Under the pieces are notes generated by a model. It was given only the letters and a program-made list of their open reading frames with translations, was not told the origin of the DNA and did no database searches. Shown in pieces: positions 63,042-64,000 of a stretch of DNA of 64,000 nucleotides. How positions within the stretch are numbered: the first letter of the stretch is position 1; each line of letters begins with the position of its first letter. The stretch is taken from the NCBI GenBank assembly GCA_051881435.1, contig JBJEPW010000009.1, forward strand, positions 62,001 through 126,000, in the 5' to 3' direction. Source of the stretch: Fimenecus sp051881435. GTDB taxonomy: Bacteria > Bacillota > Clostridia > Oscillospirales > Acutalibacteraceae. A program made the position numbers and the translations under genes.

Positions 63042-63062
63042 GTATAACGATATTTCAAACGT

Positions 63063-63293
63063 TTATTTTAACAGATTTCTTCTTTCAATTTCCTCGCGGA
63101 TTTCGGAAGCAGTCATCCCGGACTCTTCGATGGCAGTATTCAGATAAGACTCTGAAGACCGCTCAACCTTATCAGTTCCAAAAGAATACGGAAAGCCGAG
63201 CAGTTTATTTGTTGCTGCATAGAAATTGTTCCAAGACCGATGTGATTTTTGTTTTATTGTAATTACTATGTCAAACCGATTATCCATAATCAT
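63063..63293 (-). CDS. hypothetical protein, 76 residues, next to tRNA-Leu
   Basis: Begins MIMDNRFDIVITIKQKSH; the C-terminus is charged (ASEIREEIERRNLLK). GGAG lies six bases before the ATG. No recognised family. It sits between the 5' half and the intact copy of tRNA-Leu and ends 21 bp before that tRNA, on the same strand, so it may share the transcript. Also readable from a GTG at 63329 that falls in the tRNA half. Confidence 0.5.
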   Translation of the reverse strand: MIMDNRFDIVITIKQKSHRSWNNFYAATNKLLGFPYSFGTDKVERSSESYLNTAIEESGMTASEIREEIERRNLLK

Positions 63294-63328
63294 TTCACAC
63301 TCCAAAATACTTTCATAAGGTGAAAGCA

Positions 63329-63366
63329 CCTAAATCTTGCGTGTCTGCCAATTCCACCATACCCGC
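63329..63366 (-). pseudogene. tRNA-Leu 5' half (acceptor to anticodon loop)
   Basis: 38 bases identical to the 5' part of the intact copy; identity (42 bases including flank) stops at CCTAA in the anticodon loop. The strong promoter at 63382-63410 points into it. Confidence 0.85.
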
Positions 63367-63381
63367 GTATATTTCTTTTGA

Positions 63382-63410
63382 ATTATAACAAAAAAATTCT
63401 TCGTTTTCAA
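63382..63410 (-). promoter_or_regulatory. promoter facing the tRNA-Leu 5' half
   Basis: Minus strand: TTGAAA (63410-63405), 17 bases, TATAAT (63387-63382); the predicted start is about 9 bases before the tRNA 5' end, as expected of a tRNA promoter. Confidence 0.75.
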
Positions 63411-63439
63411 TAGACAAATTTATAAATCTGTTATAAAAT
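63411..63439 (+). promoter_or_regulatory. promoter of the GH2 gene
   Basis: TAGACA (63411-63416), 17 bases, TAAAAT (63434-63439). It abuts the tRNA promoter back to back. Confidence 0.65.
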
Positions 63440-63469
63440 AAATATATTGAGTGTATTGGAGGAATTTGT

Positions 63470-64000
63470 ATGGGTTTTTTGAAGACAAGATGGACTGACG
63501 GTGTTGACAAAAACAATCCGTTGCCTGAATATCCACGCCCTCAGCTTGAGAGAACGGAGTGGATGTCTTTAAACGGAATATATGAATATGCAATTAAATC
63601 GGCAGGATGTGAATGGGCGGAGGAGTTTGACGGAGAAATTGTTGTTCCCTTTGCAGTTGAATCCATGCTTTCAGGCGTTCAGAAGCCGCTTATGCCCAAT
63701 CAGAGATTATGGTATAAAAAGACTTTCACTATACCCGATGAAATGAAAAATAAGCATATAATCCTCAATTTTGCGGCTGTTGATTGGCAATGCAAGGTTT
63801 TTGTTAACAAAGCCCTTGCAGGGACACATTCGGGCGGTTATTGCTCATTTTCCTTTGATATTACAAGCTTCTTGACAGACGGCGAAAACGAACTCATTGT
63901 ATGTGTTTATGACCCGACAGAAAAGGGCTGGCAGCAAAGAGGCAAGCAGGTGCTGAATACCCACGGCTTTTGGTACACAGCAACATCCGGTATATGGCAG
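63470..64000 (+). CDS. GH2 family glycoside hydrolase, N-terminal part (runs off the window)
   Basis: 177 codons seen. PLPEYPRPQLERTEWMSLNGIYEYAI and VPFAVESMLSGVQ, RLWYKKTFTIP, the jelly-roll sugar-binding domain of GH2 enzymes (beta-galactosidase, beta-mannosidase or beta-glucuronidase). The catalytic barrel is beyond the window. No signal peptide, so cytoplasmic. GGAGG precedes the ATG. With the GH27 gene at the other edge it indicates glycan degradation. Confidence 0.88.
   Translation, partial: MGFLKTRWTDGVDKNNPLPEYPRPQLERTEWMSLNGIYEYAIKSAGCEWAEEFDGEIVVPFAVESMLSGVQKPLMPNQRLWYKKTFTIPDEMKNKHIILNFAAVDWQCKVFVNKALAGTHSGGYCSFSFDITSFLTDGENELIVCVYDPTEKGWQQRGKQVLNTHGFWYTATSGIWQ

Noticed and set aside
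62956..63147. 63-codon plus-strand frame
   Set aside because: Reads through tRNA-Leu; not coding.

Overview
The window reads as chromosomal DNA of an anaerobic, spore-forming Clostridia-type Firmicute, probably a gut Oscillospiraceae/Ruminococcaceae-like lineage. This is inferred from moderate-to-low GC, Firmicute -35/-10 promoters, spore genes (yunB, cotJABC), a flavodiiron protein, many lipoprotein-dependent ABC transporters, and glycan-degrading enzymes at both ends (GH27 at the left edge, GH2 at the right edge). No rRNA, prophage, plasmid or CRISPR array was seen.

Layout. 1-6.9 kb: 3' part of a GH27 alpha-galactosidase, a CmpB-like membrane protein, yunB-ligA, a hairpin-rich non-coding repeat, an unknown pair of small genes and an RluA-type pseudouridine synthase. 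7-9.3 kb: a polar amino acid ABC operon. 9.4-12.4 kb: a membrane-anchored cohesin-domain protein, two very small genes and a four-domain flavodiiron protein. 12.5-14.4 kb: a lysine riboswitch controlling an NhaC-family transporter. 14.4-21.9 kb: nadE, a cytidylate-kinase-like protein and a complete liv operon. 22-29.7 kb: an unknown lipoprotein, an M28 peptidase, a thioredoxin-reductase-like protein lacking the NADPH motifs, tam, tRNA-Pro, an EEP-family phosphatase/nuclease and a dinB with a LexA box. 29.8-36.6 kb: an ABC-F protein joined to KtrAB, a MATE pump and a metallophosphoesterase. 36.6-43.7 kb: a purine salvage operon (xpt, BMP lipoprotein, nucleoside ABC transporter, FAD dehydrogenase). 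43.9-52 kb: a maltodextrin operon (ABC transporter, malQ, glgP). 52-53.6 kb: birA-bioY. 53.6-57.7 kb: a nucleoside catabolism operon (deoC, deoB, cdd, pdp) led by a small membrane protein. 57.8-58.9 kb: cotJABC. 59-63.4 kb: a tRNA and repeat region with GtrB/GtrA-like genes, an array of small hairpins, and a tRNA-Leu gene that occurs as two separated halves plus one intact copy.

How the genes fit together: the organism takes up amino acids, nucleosides and maltodextrins through separate ABC systems. It feeds nucleosides into Xpt, Pdp, Cdd, DeoB and DeoC, and maltodextrins into MalQ and GlgP. In all four solute-binding lipoprotein operons a hairpin follows the lipoprotein gene.

The most unusual signals are non-coding: (i) the tRNA-Leu(UAG) gene split at its anticodon loop by about 1.7 kb; (ii) a repeat behind two tRNA loci that carries an inverted copy of each locus's own CCA-trailer sequence; (iii) a hairpin array with a fixed GAAAT/ATTTC linker; (iv) a promoter arrangement in which a GGTGAT ribosome-binding motif lies about six bases after the -10 box, predicting almost leaderless mRNAs. 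All calls come from reading the sequence alone; no searches were run.
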